64,000 nt of DNA from CAVYXF01 sp963772335 (GCA_963772335.1 CAVYXF010000001.1:620001-684000); one strand, 5' to 3'. Shown: positions 1 through 9,216, numbered from the stretch's first letter. The notes: generated by a model not told the origin, from the letters alone. A program made the numbers and translations.

Positions 1-424
1 GCTGGCGCTGGCCGCCCGAGAGCTCGCGCGGGCGACGCTGCAGATAAGGCGCAATAGAGAGCAGGCGCGCCGCCTCGGCAATACGCGTTGCGATCTCCGC
101 CTTCGCCATACCGCGGTTCTTCAGCCCATAGGCCATGTTGTCGTAGACGCTCATATGCGGATAGAGCGCGTAGTTCTGGAACACCATAGCGATGTCGCGC
201 TCGGCCGGCTCCGCCTCGTTGACCCGCTTGCCGGCGATCTGGATTTCTCCACTCGTGATGGTCTCCAGTCCAGCGATCATGCGCAGCAACGTCGACTTTC
301 CGCAGCCCGATGGGCCGACCAACACCACGAAGGCGCCGTCCGGCACCTCCAGGCTGACGTCCTTCACCGCCTCCACCCCGCCGGGATAGACCTTGCGAAC
401 GTCCCTCAAGCCGACCGACGCCAT
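1..424 (-). CDS. ugpC: sn-glycerol-3-phosphate ABC transporter ATP-binding protein UgpC (partial)
   Basis: This is the N-terminal 141 residues of an ABC ATPase that would energise the UgpAE permease in the inner membrane. The reading frame runs off the left edge, so the C-terminal half (Walker B, H-loop and the regulatory OB-like domain of MalK/UgpC proteins) is not seen. The Walker A motif GPSGCGKST is at residues 37-45, the Q-loop (VFQNYALYPHMSV) near residue 87, and the signature LSGGQ lies at the cut end. It starts 4 bases after the ugpE stop, as the last gene of a ugpB-A-E-C operon. The UgpC name rests on this context, because MalK-type ATPases for other sugars look alike over this length. 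Confidence 0.9.
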   Translation of the reverse strand, partial: MASVGLRDVRKVYPGGVEAVKDVSLEVPDGAFVVLVGPSGCGKSTLLRMIAGLETITSGEIQIAGKRVNEAEPAERDIAMVFQNYALYPHMSVYDNMAYGLKNRGMAKAEIATRIAEAARLLSIAPYLQRRPRELSGGQRQ

Positions 425-428
425 CGAT

Positions 429-1277
429 CTACTTCTCCGCCTCGATAAGCCCCCGGACGAACCAGCGCTGCATGGCGATGACCACGATCACCGGCGGCAA
501 CATGGCTAGCATCGCCGTCGCCATCACGACATTCCATTCGGTCAGCGCGTCGGATACGACCACCATCCGCTTGATGCCGATGACAATCGTCTGCATGTCC
601 TCGCGCGTGGTGATGAGCAGTGGCCAGAGATATTGGTTCCAGCCATAGATGAACAGGATGACGAACAGTGCCGCAATATTGGTGCGCGACAGCGGCAGCG
701 CGATGTCCCAGAGGAAGCGCAGCGGGCCGGCCCTGTCGAGCTTGGCGGCCTCGACCAGCTCGTCGGGGATAGTCATGTAGAACTGTCGGAAAAACAGGGT
801 CGCAGTCGCCGAGGCGATCAGCGGCAGCGTGAGACCAGCGAAGCTGTCGAGGAGGTGCAGGTCGGCGGCGATCTTGTAGGTCGGGTAGATACGCACCTCG
901 ACCGGCAGCATCAGGGTGATGAAGATCAGCCAGAAGGCCGCCATGCGAAAAGGGAAGCGGAAATACACCACCGCAAAGGCCGACGGGATGGAGATGGCGA
1001 TTTTGCCCAGCGCAATGATCAGCGCCATGATGGTGCTGTTGATCAGCATCGGCCCGACCGGCGCCGACGAGGTGAAGCTCATCCCGGTGAACAGGGCCTT
1101 GGCATAGCTCTGGAAGAGGAGCGGCCCGGGCCAGGGCGGCATATGCCCGTTGGCGATGGTGGCTTGCGGATGCGTCGATCCGACGAAGCACAGATAGACC
1201 GGGAAGGCGAGGATCAGCACGCCGACGATCAGGATGAGGTGGGACAGGAGATGTGTGAAGCCGCGGCGCTCGACCAT
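429..1277 (-). CDS. ugpE: sn-glycerol-3-phosphate ABC transporter permease UgpE
   Basis: This 282-residue inner-membrane permease has six predicted hydrophobic segments, the first near residues 12-30. Its C-terminal half carries the ABC permease EAA motif (ELVEAAKLDRAGPLRFLWDI), where the ATPase docks. I chose the ATG at 1277 because it overlaps the ugpA stop by one base (TGATG), a normal translational coupling. A longer in-frame reading to 1721 would run back through ugpA. With UgpA it forms the heterodimeric pore for glycerol-3-phosphate or glycerophosphodiesters. The assignment is firm at family level (MalG/UgpE type), and the substrate is inferred from the UgpB-like binding protein. Confidence 0.92.
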   Translation of the reverse strand: MVERRGFTHLLSHLILIVGVLILAFPVYLCFVGSTHPQATIANGHMPPWPGPLLFQSYAKALFTGMSFTSSAPVGPMLINSTIMALIIALGKIAISIPSAFAVVYFRFPFRMAAFWLIFITLMLPVEVRIYPTYKIAADLHLLDSFAGLTLPLIASATATLFFRQFYMTIPDELVEAAKLDRAGPLRFLWDIALPLSRTNIAALFVILFIYGWNQYLWPLLITTREDMQTIVIGIKRMVVVSDALTEWNVVMATAMLAMLPPVIVVIAMQRWFVRGLIEAEK

Positions 1278-2158
1278 CAGTAGACCACCTTGCGCTCGAC
1301 AAAGCGGAACTGGATGGCGGTCAGCCCGATGACGATCGCCAAAAGGATCACCGATTGCGCGGCCGACCCGCCCAGGTCGCTGCCGAGCTTGCCGTCGGTG
1401 TAGACCTTGTAGACCAGCGTCTCGGTCGCCCTGGCCGGGCCACCGGCTGTGACCGCGTCGATAATGCCGAAGGTGTCGAAGAAGACGTAGACGATGTTGA
1501 CCACCAGGAGGAAGAAAATGGTCGGCGACAGTAGCGGGAAGGTGATGGTCCAAAAGCGCCGGTAGGGCCGGGCGCCATCGACGGCCGCCGCCTCCAACAC
1601 GGAGCGCGGAATGGCCTGCAGCCCGGCGAGGAAGAACAGGAAGTTGTAGCTCACCTGCTTCCAGGTGGCTGCCATCACCACCAGGATCATGGCATGCGTG
1701 CCATCGAGCAGCGGGTTCCATGGGATGCCGAGACTGCGCAACCCCTGTGCGATGAGCCCCAGTGAGGGCTGGAACATGAAGAGCCAGAGCACGCCGGCAA
1801 TGGCCGGCGCGACGGCATACGGCCAGATCAGCAGCGTCTTATAAACGCCCGCACCCGCGATCTGCTTGTTCGCTTGCACCGCGAGCACCAGCGCGATGCT
1901 AAGGGACAGCCCGGCGACGAGGCCTGCAAACAGGAGCGTTGTGCCCAGCGAATGGTAGTAGTCCGGACGCGACAGGAGGTTTTCATAATTGTCGAACCAG
2001 ACGAAGCTGGTGTTGAGCCCGAAGGCGTCCTCCAGTAGGAAAGACTGCCAGATCGCCTGGCTCGCCGGCGCGTAAAAGAAGATTAGCGTGACGGCGAGCT
2101 GCGGCGCGAGCAGCAGGTAGGGCAGAAGCCGCCCGTTAAATACGGCGCGCTTTTCCAT
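1277..2158 (-). CDS. ugpA: sn-glycerol-3-phosphate ABC transporter permease UgpA
   Basis: This 293-residue MalF-type permease has an N-terminal hydrophobic segment (LLPYLLLAPQLAVTLIFFYA), about six membrane spans, and the EAA loop VLEAAAVDGARPYRRFWTIT near residue 190. It partners UgpE. The gene is second in the operon and sits 197 bases after ugpB. That gap holds a strong hairpin, which could lower permease expression relative to the binding protein. Length and domain layout are typical of the family. Assignment as UgpA rather than another CUT1 sugar permease follows from the neighbouring ugpB. Confidence 0.92.
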   Translation of the reverse strand: MEKRAVFNGRLLPYLLLAPQLAVTLIFFYAPASQAIWQSFLLEDAFGLNTSFVWFDNYENLLSRPDYYHSLGTTLLFAGLVAGLSLSIALVLAVQANKQIAGAGVYKTLLIWPYAVAPAIAGVLWLFMFQPSLGLIAQGLRSLGIPWNPLLDGTHAMILVVMAATWKQVSYNFLFFLAGLQAIPRSVLEAAAVDGARPYRRFWTITFPLLSPTIFFLLVVNIVYVFFDTFGIIDAVTAGGPARATETLVYKVYTDGKLGSDLGGSAAQSVILLAIVIGLTAIQFRFVERKVVY

Positions 2159-2303
2159 GGCGCAGTTCCCCCCACCCCGTCCGCCGCGGTCGATAAGCCC
2201 GCGCGGGCAGAACCTTATATGCCAATATTTATCGCAGATCGAGCCCGGCGCGGCCTACTGGATTTCCGCTTCGGCGAAAAGGCTGTTGCGGCCGGCTTGA
2301 TGC

Positions 2304-2341
2304 CACGACGCGGCCGCCACCTCGGCGGTAGCCGCGTCGTG
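2304..2341 (-). terminator. hairpin between ugpB and ugpA (attenuator or mRNA stabiliser)
   Basis: Perfect 11-base arms (2304-2314 and 2331-2341, sequence cacgacgcggc and its complement) enclose a smaller inner stem cgcc/ggcg. No run of T follows in either direction, so it is not a classical intrinsic terminator. Lying just after the binding-protein gene, it fits the common pattern in ABC importer operons of a hairpin that protects the upstream mRNA or partly terminates transcription. That role is inferred from position. Confidence 0.55.
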
Positions 2342-2355
2342 ACTTGCTGTACCTG

Positions 2356-3672
2356 TTACTTGGCGACGGTCTTCTCGAACTGGCGCAGCATCTCGTTGCC
2401 GCGCTTGACCGCATCATCGAGCGCCTGCTGGGCGGTCTTCTTGCCGGCGAGCGCGGACTCGATCTCCTCGGACCAGACATCGCGCATCTGCACCATGTTG
2501 CCGAGCCGCAGGCCGCGGCTGTTCTCGGTCGGGGCCTTGTTGGTCAGCTCCAGGAGGGGCGTCTCCAGATAGGGCGCCTTCTCGTAGAAGCCGGAGGCCT
2601 TGCTCTTCTCGTAGGCCGCCTTGGTGATCGGCAGGTAGCCGGACTCCTGGTGCAGCTTGACCTGGCGGTCGGTGTCGGACAGGAAGGTGAAGAACTTCGC
2701 CACGCCCTTATATTCCGCCGCCGACTTGCCGCCCATCACCCAAAGCGAGGCGCCGCCGATGATCGAATTCTGCGGAGCGCCGGCTATTTCCGGATAATAG
2801 GGCATCGGCGCCGAGCCGAAATCGAACTTGGCGTTGGACTTGATGTTGGCGAAGAAGCCCGAGGATGTCAGGAAAATCGCGCATTCGCCGGCCGTGAAGC
2901 GCCCCTCGCCGGAATTGGTGCGCCCGGAATAGTCGTAGGTCTTGTCCTTCTGCAGATCGATGAGGTTCTGCAGATGCTTGACCTGGAGCGGGCCGTTGAA
3001 TTTCAGCTCGGTGTCGAAGCCCTCGAGGCCGTTGGCCTTGGTCGCCAGCGGCAGGTTGTGCCAGGCCGAGAGCTGTTCCAGGTTCACCCAGGTGACCCAG
3101 GCGGTGGAGAAGCCGCATTTGTCGTAGCCGCTGGCTTTCAGCTTCTTGGCGGCCTCGAACACCTCCGGCCAGGTCTTGGGCACCTCGACGCCGGCCTTCT
3201 TCAGCGCGTCACGGTTGTACCACATCACCGTGGAGGAGGAGTTGAACGGGAAGGACAGCATCTCGCCCTTAGCCGTCGAGTAATAGCCGGTGATGGCCGG
3301 CAGATAAGCGTTCGGATCGAACGGCTCGTTCGCCTCCTTCATCAGCTCGTGCACGGGCTTGATCGCGCGCGTCGCCGACATCATTGTGGCGGTTCCAACC
3401 TCGAACACCTGGATGATGTGCGGCGCCTGACCCGCGCGGAAGGCGGCGATTCCGGCATTCATGGTGTCGGGATAGCTGCCCTTATAGACGGGGGTGACCT
3501 TGTAGTCGTTCTGCGCGGCGTTGAACTCGGTGGCGAGCTTGTTGACGACCTCGTTGTTGCCGCCGGTCATGGCGTGCCACCACTGGATTTCCGTCTGTGC
3601 AAATGCCGACGGCGCTGCCGCAACGGCAAGGACCGCGGCCACGACAGCCGCGCGCCAGAGTAAATGTCTCAT
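2356..3672 (-). CDS. ugpB: sn-glycerol-3-phosphate-binding periplasmic protein UgpB
   Basis: This 438-residue extracytoplasmic solute-binding protein begins with a clear Sec signal peptide (MRHLLWRAAVVAAVLAVAAA, cleavage predicted after AFA). The mature start TEIQWWHAM and the internal segment SFPFNSSSTVMWYNRDALKK are characteristic of UgpB. I chose the ATG at 3672 because it carries the signal peptide and follows a GGAGGA ribosome site. A longer reading to 3795 has neither. As first gene of the operon it delivers glycerol-3-phosphate (or glycerophosphocholine-type ligands) to UgpAE. In E. coli this system belongs to the Pho regulon; I did not identify a convincing Pho box here. Confidence 0.93.
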   Translation of the reverse strand: MRHLLWRAAVVAAVLAVAAAPSAFAQTEIQWWHAMTGGNNEVVNKLATEFNAAQNDYKVTPVYKGSYPDTMNAGIAAFRAGQAPHIIQVFEVGTATMMSATRAIKPVHELMKEANEPFDPNAYLPAITGYYSTAKGEMLSFPFNSSSTVMWYNRDALKKAGVEVPKTWPEVFEAAKKLKASGYDKCGFSTAWVTWVNLEQLSAWHNLPLATKANGLEGFDTELKFNGPLQVKHLQNLIDLQKDKTYDYSGRTNSGEGRFTAGECAIFLTSSGFFANIKSNAKFDFGSAPMPYYPEIAGAPQNSIIGGASLWVMGGKSAAEYKGVAKFFTFLSDTDRQVKLHQESGYLPITKAAYEKSKASGFYEKAPYLETPLLELTNKAPTENSRGLRLGNMVQMRDVWSEEIESALAGKKTAQQALDDAVKRGNEMLRQFEKTVAK

Positions 3673-4179
3673 TGTTCGTCTTCCTCCATTTCGGAATGAC
3701 AATACCGAGTTGGGGCGGCCAATAACAGGGGCGTGCAAAAGTTGAGATTGCCGCTTGTCATTTCCGCAAACCGCACCGCTCTTCCGACAGCTCAATGGCT
3801 TCAGCAGGTCGTTGACGCCCAGCAGTCCACGCGCGGAACGCTAAAGGCCCCAGCCCATGTCGATCAGTTTCTGGAAACGAGCGCCCGAGCGGTTGAGGTG
3901 TAAATAGCCGCGGCGGTATTCTGGTTCTGGCACAGCGCAATGTCGCTGAGCAGTGCCGAACTCGTCGTAAGCCGTTTACATTGCCACGCATCGCTCTGAC
4001 ACATCTGGCCCATGCGTGTGCTTTGGTGGCCGAGATCGCCGAAGCTCGGGCTACTCCGGAGGAGCATTTGAAAACCTCGAGAACACATACGTGCGCGATC
4101 GTGGTTAGCCTCCGTCCAGATCTATGCGTGTGAGCAGTCCAGGCGCTTACTGCCACATTACGGTGGCGGATGAGCGAAA
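3673..4179. other. intergenic region upstream of ugpB
   Basis: About 500 bases separate the ugpB start from the tRNA. They must contain the ugp promoter reading leftward. The remainder has only short open frames without recognisable motifs or good ribosome sites. One 56-codon frame (3733-3903, plus strand, GTG start) has amphipathic-looking codon choice and could be the tail of a lost gene, but nothing identifies it. Confidence 0.4.
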
Positions 4180-4256
4180 TGGTGGGCCCGGCAGGACTCG
4201 AACCTGCAACCAGACGGTTATGAGCCGTCAGCTCTGACCAATTGAGCTACGGGCCC
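4180..4256 (-). tRNA. tRNA-Met(CAT) (elongator Met, or Ile2 after lysidine modification)
   Basis: A complete cloverleaf can be drawn on the minus strand. The acceptor GGGCCCG pairs fully with CGGGCCC, the D arm is GCTC/GAGC, the anticodon arm GACGG/CCGTC surrounds loop CTCATAA (anticodon CAT), and the T arm is GCAGG/CCTGC with loop TTCGAGT. The discriminator is A and the CCA end is encoded. It has 77 bases. CAT anticodons serve initiator Met, elongator Met and Ile2. The fully paired first acceptor base pair argues against the initiator. Separating elongator Met from Ile2 needs comparison with tRNA models or the TilS recognition features. Confidence 0.93.
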
Positions 4257-4520
4257 CGCATCCGAGGTGGGGATAGAGGCGGCAAAGGCCGATGCTGCCT
4301 CGCTTCTAGCAAAAAAAACGCGTTGCGCCACGTCTGAAAGTGCCCACTCCCGGTCCTCGTCGCAAGCGCCCTGCGGCATGCCCGCGCTTTCCGACATTGT
4401 GGTGATGCTTTAAGCCAAGATGCGGTAGACTGCTTAAGCTGTGAGCACAATATCCGGCCCATTTGCCGCCCGAGAATGCGCCAGAATGATTTGTATTTCG
4501 CGTGAGGATATGATCCGGCC

Positions 4521-7500
4521 ATGATCCAGGCAGGGGTTATTGTCGCGATCGCGCTTGCATATGTCGGTGTGCTGTTCGCGGTTGCCTATTGGGGCGACAA
4601 GCAGGCGCGGCGGCGAAAGTCGTCACGGCCCCGGCCGACGATCTATGCCCTCTCACTCGGGGTCTACTGCACCTCCTGGACATTCTTCGGAAGCGTCGGC
4701 CTTGCCACCTCGACGGGGCTGGATTTCCTCGCGGTCTATCTTGGGCCGATTGTCGTATTCGCCTTCGGCCGGCCGCTGATCGAGCGCATCATTAAGCTCT
4801 CCAAAGCCCAGAACATCACCTCGATCGCTGACTTCCTCGCGGCGCGCTACGGCAAGAACCCGATGGTCGCCGCAATCGTGACGGTGATCGCGGTCGCGGG
4901 CGTTCTGCCTTATATCGCTTTGCAGCTCAAGGCGGTGTCGCAATCGGTGACGACCCTGGCGCTGCCGCTCGGCTGGGCCGCTTTTGCCACCTATCCCGGG
5001 CCGCTGAACGACGTCACCTTCCTGATAGCCATTATCATGGCGATATTCGCCATCCTGTTCGGCACGCGCCATATCGAGGCGACCGAACATCAGGAAGGGC
5101 TGATGCTCGCCATCGCCATGGAATCGGTAGTGAAGATCACGGCTTTCCTCGTCGTGGGCGGCTTTATTACCTATTCGATGTTCGGCGGTCTTGGCCCGCT
5201 GATCGATAAGGCGACCGAGCAGCCGCAGATCATCGGCCTTTTTGCGCGCGGCTTCCATGGCGGCACCTGGCTGACCGTGACGTTCCTCTCATCGGTTTGC
5301 ATTCTGCTGCTGACCCGGCAGTTCCATGTCACCATCGTGGAAAACAATTCGCCCCGAGAGCTTGGCCGGGCCACTTGGCTGTTCCCGCTCTATCTGATCG
5401 CCATCAATATCTTCGTGGTGCCGATCGCCATCGCCGGCCTGCTGTCTTTCCAGGACGGCTCGATCGACAGCGATATGTATCTGCTCGCCTTGCCGATGTC
5501 GCAAGGCACCAAGTTTTTCACGATCTTGGCGTTTGTCGGCGGGCTTTCCGCGGCAACCGCCATGGTGATCGTGGAGTCGGTCGCCCTCTCCATCATGGTC
5601 TGCAATGACCTGGTGATGCCGATCATCCTGCACCGGCGCCAGCTCGGCGTGGCCGACCGTCAGGACATGGGCCGCATCCTCTTGATGATCCGCCGGGGTG
5701 CGATCTTTGCGATCCTGCTGCTCGCCTATATGTTCTATCGGCTGGTCGGCGATGCTTATGGCCTTGCCTCGATCGGCCTGCTGTCATTTGCCGCGATCGC
5801 GCAGTTCGCACCGGCTTTCTTTGGCGGTCTGATCTGGCGCGGCGCCACGGCGAACGGCGCAATCGCCGGGATCCTGGCAGGCTTTGCGGTCTGGTTTTAC
5901 ACGCTGCTCGTGCCTTATTTCGTCAAAGCCGGTCTCATGGGGCCCGAAATTCTAAAGCACGGACTGTTTGGCCTCTCAGTGCTGCGGCCGGAGATGCTGT
6001 TCTATATGAACTTCGACCCGCTGACACATGGCGTGGTCTGGAGCCTATTCTTCAATATCCTGGCCTATGTGACGGTCTCGCTCTTGCGCGATCCCGAGCC
6101 GATCGAGCGCATTCAGGCCAATGTCTTTATTGAGAATAACTTCCCGCGCACCGTCACCCCGTCTTTCCGCCCCTGGCGGACATCGGTGACCGTTGAGGAT
6201 TTGATGCGCGCCGTTGCCCGCTATCTCGGCGAGGAGCGCACCGAACGGTCCTTCGCCGACTATGCCGTCAACAACAATTTTGAGCTTTCGCCGAAAGCGG
6301 AAGCCGACATACATCTCATCCGCTTCTCCGAGAACCTCTTGGCAAGCGCGATTGGCACAGCCTCCTCGCGCCTGGTGATGTCGCTGACGCTCAGGCGGCG
6401 CAATGTCGGCATGAAATCGGCGATGAAGCTGCTCGACGATGCCTCCGAGGCGATCCAGTACAACCGCGATCTCCTGCAATCGGCGTTGGACCAGGTCCGC
6501 CAGGGCATTGCCGTGTTCGACCGCGACATGCGGCTGATCTGCTGGAACCGGGAGTTCCGCGAAATCCTGGCCTTGCCTTCAGCTTTGCGCCAGGTGGGGG
6601 TGCCGCTTGATCAGATCGTGCGGCACATGGCGACCCATGATGGCGAGGATAGCGCCGTAACCGAGGAGTTGGTCTCCGATCGCCTGCGCAAATATGTGGT
6701 GACTATGGAGACCTTCCAGGAGCGGCTGGACGGAGGCAAACGGGTCCTCGAAATCCGCACCAATCCCATGCCGCAGGGCGGCATCGTCGTCACCTACACC
6801 GAGATCACTGACCGCGTGGCGGCGGCTGAAGCACTCGCCCGCGCCAATGAAACGCTGGAGCGGCGCGTACGCGAGCGCACGGCCGAGCTGATGGCGGCGA
6901 ACCGGGCGCTCGGCGAAGCGAAAGCCAAGGCCGACGAGGCGAGCCTCGACAAGACGCGCTTCCTCGCCGCTGCCAGCCACGACATCTTGCAGCCGCTCAA
7001 TGCCGCCCGGCTCTATGTCTCCAGTTTAGTCGAGCGCAAGCCACCGGGCGAAATCAGCGTGCTTTCCAACAACATTGATTCATCGCTGGAAGCCGTCGAG
7101 GAGATCCTTAATGCCCTCCTCGACATTTCGCGTCTCGATACCGGCGCGCTGAAGCCCGAGATCGGCACTGTCGCCATTGGCGATCTGCTGCAGCAGCTCC
7201 GGGTGGAATTCAGACCTCAGGCGCTGGAAAAGGGCCTTTCCTTCCGGGTCTTGCCCTGTAGCCTCTATGTTCGCTCCGACCGGCGGCTGCTCCGCCGCGT
7301 GCTGCAGAACCTTGTCTCCAACGCGATCAAATATACCGATGAAGGCCGAGTGCTGCTCGGCTGCCGGCGAAAGGGCAGCAATTTGATCGTCGAGGTGCAT
7401 GACACCGGGCCCGGCATTCCGCTCTCCAAGCAGGCCCTGATCTTCAAGGAATTCGAACGGCTGAATACCGGCAGCAAGGCGGTTCACGGCATCGGGCTCG

Positions 7501-8051
7501 GCCTCTCGATCGTTGAGCGCGTCGGCCGCATGCTCGACCACCCGATCAAGCTTACCTCGCGGCCTGGCTATGGCTCGATCTTTGGCGTGCAGCTGCCTAT
7601 TGCCGCGGCCGAAACCGCGCAGCCGCCCCATGTTCCCTTTGTCAGTGCCGCCCATTACCGGCAGTTCGACGGCTGCATCGTGCTGTGCGTGGATAATGAG
7701 CCGGCGATCCTGAATGGCATGAGCGCGCTCCTCGGCAACTGGCAATGCACCGTGCTTGCCGCGCTAAGTACCGAGGATGCCCTTCGCCTCATGGAGGAAA
7801 AAAGCATCGCACCTGACATCATCCTCGCCGACTATCACCTTGAACGCGGAACAGGCATCGATTGTATCGACGCCGTCCGTGAGGCAGCCAGGTTCAAGGT
7901 GCCCGCCGTCCTGATTACTGCCGACCGCTCGCCATATGTTGAGGAGCGGTCCCGCGAGCTGGAGTTGCATCTGCTCCGCAAGCCGCTGAAGCCCGCCGCC
8001 CTGCGCGCCCTCATGACGCGGCTTTATACCCAGCGGACCGCCGCGGAATAG
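4521..8051 (+). CDS. symporter-fused hybrid sensor histidine kinase/response regulator, CrbS-like
   Basis: This 1176-residue protein fuses a sodium:solute symporter (SSSF/PutP-like) membrane domain of about 12-13 spans (residues 5-520) to a cytoplasmic kinase. A PAS segment lies around 655-770 and a coiled-coil linker at 770-815. The H-box ASHDILQPLNAARL has its phospho-accepting His near residue 820, the N-box SNAIKYTDE is near 934, and DTGPGIP and GIGLGLSIV follow. A C-terminal receiver domain has its Asp near 1104 (ILADYHLERGTG). The architecture matches CrbS/MxtR-type sensors, which control acetate use with a LuxR-type partner. Such a partner is encoded convergently next door and an acetate-type symporter follows. 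Sensing acetate or a related carboxylate through the transporter-like domain is inferred. Confidence 0.88.
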   Translation: MIQAGVIVAIALAYVGVLFAVAYWGDKQARRRKSSRPRPTIYALSLGVYCTSWTFFGSVGLATSTGLDFLAVYLGPIVVFAFGRPLIERIIKLSKAQNITSIADFLAARYGKNPMVAAIVTVIAVAGVLPYIALQLKAVSQSVTTLALPLGWAAFATYPGPLNDVTFLIAIIMAIFAILFGTRHIEATEHQEGLMLAIAMESVVKITAFLVVGGFITYSMFGGLGPLIDKATEQPQIIGLFARGFHGGTWLTVTFLSSVCILLLTRQFHVTIVENNSPRELGRATWLFPLYLIAINIFVVPIAIAGLLSFQDGSIDSDMYLLALPMSQGTKFFTILAFVGGLSAATAMVIVESVALSIMVCNDLVMPIILHRRQLGVADRQDMGRILLMIRRGAIFAILLLAYMFYRLVGDAYGLASIGLLSFAAIAQFAPAFFGGLIWRGATANGAIAGILAGFAVWFYTLLVPYFVKAGLMGPEILKHGLFGLSVLRPEMLFYMNFDPLTHGVVWSLFFNILAYVTVSLLRDPEPIERIQANVFIENNFPRTVTPSFRPWRTSVTVEDLMRAVARYLGEERTERSFADYAVNNNFELSPKAEADIHLIRFSENLLASAIGTASSRLVMSLTLRRRNVGMKSAMKLLDDASEAIQYNRDLLQSALDQVRQGIAVFDRDMRLICWNREFREILALPSALRQVGVPLDQIVRHMATHDGEDSAVTEELVSDRLRKYVVTMETFQERLDGGKRVLEIRTNPMPQGGIVVTYTEITDRVAAAEALARANETLERRVRERTAELMAANRALGEAKAKADEASLDKTRFLAAASHDILQPLNAARLYVSSLVERKPPGEISVLSNNIDSSLEAVEEILNALLDISRLDTGALKPEIGTVAIGDLLQQLRVEFRPQALEKGLSFRVLPCSLYVRSDRRLLRRVLQNLVSNAIKYTDEGRVLLGCRRKGSNLIVEVHDTGPGIPLSKQALIFKEFERLNTGSKAVHGIGLGLSIVERVGRMLDHPIKLTSRPGYGSIFGVQLPIAAAETAQPPHVPFVSAAHYRQFDGCIVLCVDNEPAILNGMSALLGNWQCTVLAALSTEDALRLMEEKSIAPDIILADYHLERGTGIDCIDAVREAARFKVPAVLITADRSPYVEERSRELELHLLRKPLKPAALRALMTRLYTQRTAAE

Positions 8052-8064
8052 GTCGTCAGCCGCC

Positions 8065-8718
8065 TCAGGTAACCTCGGGCAGCTCGCCGCTTTCGATCCG
8101 CTTGACCGCGATCACCGCCTGCGTCCGGCTCTCGACGCCGAGCTTTTGCAGGATCGCCGAGACATGCGCCTTCACCGTAGCCTCTGAGACGCCGAGTCGG
8201 AAGGCGATCTGCTTGTTGAGCAGGCCCTCCCCGAGCATCATCAGCACCCGGAACTGCTGCGGTGTGAGCGTCGACAGCCGCGCGACCAGATCGGCGTTGC
8301 GCCCGTCGCCCTCCTGGCCGAGGTCGACCTCCGCCGGAACCCAGAACTCGCCGTTGAGGACGGCCCCGATCGCCTCACGGATGCGACTGATGGGCATCGA
8401 TTTTGGGATGAAGCCGGAAGCACCGAATGAGAGGCAACGCCGGATCACGTGCGGACTTTCATTGGCGGACACGATCACCACCGGAATTGCGGGGTTGACC
8501 GCCCGGAGATACATCAGCCCCGAAAAGCCCTGGACGCCAGGCATGGTGAGGTCAAGCAGGACGAGGTCCACCCCGCCCTGTTCCATGATCGCGCTCAGCT
8601 CCTCTAGCGACCCCGCCTCGCTGAGACGCAGGTTCTCGAAGCTTGACGCCAAAGTCTGCTTCAACGCGTCGCGAAAAAGCGGATGATCATCAACGATGAC
8701 GATATGATTTTCCGTCAT
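8065..8718 (-). CDS. LuxR/NarL-family response regulator, CrbR-like
   Basis: This 217-residue regulator has an N-terminal receiver (IVIVDDHPLFRDAL, phospho-Asp in LVLLDLTMPG, conserved Lys in GFIPKSMP) and a C-terminal LuxR helix-turn-helix (LTPQQFRVLMMLGEGLLNKQ through ATVKAHVSAILQKLGV). I chose the ATG at 8718 because it begins at the receiver fold; an upstream in-frame extension to 8787 adds 23 unrelated residues. It ends 13 bases from the end of the hybrid kinase gene, tail to tail, and diverges from the symporter genes. It is therefore the likely output regulator that activates transport and activation of acetate. The pairing is inferred from adjacency and known CrbSR systems. Confidence 0.88.
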   Translation of the reverse strand: MTENHIVIVDDHPLFRDALKQTLASSFENLRLSEAGSLEELSAIMEQGGVDLVLLDLTMPGVQGFSGLMYLRAVNPAIPVVIVSANESPHVIRRCLSFGASGFIPKSMPISRIREAIGAVLNGEFWVPAEVDLGQEGDGRNADLVARLSTLTPQQFRVLMMLGEGLLNKQIAFRLGVSEATVKAHVSAILQKLGVESRTQAVIAVKRIESGELPEVT

Positions 8719-8795
8719 TTCCAATTGCGTAAGGCTCTGCCCAGCTCCGCTCAAGGCCCAGCTTTTTGCGCTGCGCCGCTCAACCACTAGCCTGT

Positions 8796-8806
8796 TTTAG
8801 ACTAAA
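8796..8806. promoter_or_regulatory. short inverted repeat in the divergent regulator/symporter promoter region
   Basis: The sequence tttagactaaa is a perfect 5-1-5 palindrome in the 237-base gap between the response regulator and the symporter genes. It is AT-rich against a GC-rich background and suitably placed for a dimeric regulator such as the adjacent LuxR-type protein. No binding motif is proven for this organism, so it is only a candidate site. Confidence 0.35.
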
Positions 8807-8955
8807 GTCCAAGCCCGCCTGATTTTAACCATAAAGACGGAGCTGGTGCGCGGATAAATTGCCGTGTGCAAGGGGGGCTTCCCGAATGCTTTCGCTTGCA
8901 AGCAGCCACAAGGCCTGGAAAGCTCCGTTGCGCTGAAAACCTCGTGAGGCGGCCG

Positions 8956-9216
8956 ATGATTGATGACGAACAGCGAAGACTCCACGGCTCGCGCTCTTTG
9001 AAACTGGTGATGATGGCGCTCGCGGCCTTTGTCTTCCTGGTCCTGATTCTTCCACTCCTCGTGCTCGGTCTCAATCAGTATACCTTCCTGCGGTTTCCGC
9101 TCGGCCTTTTGATACTCTCCCACGGCACGGTGGTCGGCATCATTGCCCTTATCTACTGGGCTGGTGCGCGCCAGGACACGCTTGACCGGCGCCATGGCAT
9201 GACCAGCGAGTTTTGA
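8956..9216 (+). CDS. DUF4212 small subunit of a sodium:solute symporter
   Basis: This 86-residue membrane protein has two hydrophobic spans (about residues 16-40 and 50-72) and a short charged tail. That is the size and layout of DUF4212 proteins, which are encoded immediately before VC_2705-type acetate/solute symporters and are thought to be their small subunit. I chose the ATG at 8956 because it follows GAGGC and gives the usual family N-terminus. A 30-residue upstream extension is unlike the family. It is 52 bases upstream of the large subunit and surely co-transcribed with it. Confidence 0.88.
   Translation: MIDDEQRRLHGSRSLKLVMMALAAFVFLVLILPLLVLGLNQYTFLRFPLGLLILSHGTVVGIIALIYWAGARQDTLDRRHGMTSEF

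Noticed and set aside
3733..3903. A 56-codon plus-strand frame beginning GTG upstream of ugpB
   Set aside because: No motif, no family likeness and no clear ribosome site; only a possible gene remnant.
3758..4156. A 132-codon minus-strand frame upstream of ugpB
   Set aside because: Cys/Arg-rich random-looking composition, no ribosome site, and it lies across the ugp promoter region.
4180..4256. tRNA gene as an integration site
   Set aside because: No integrase or partial tRNA direct repeat was found on either side.
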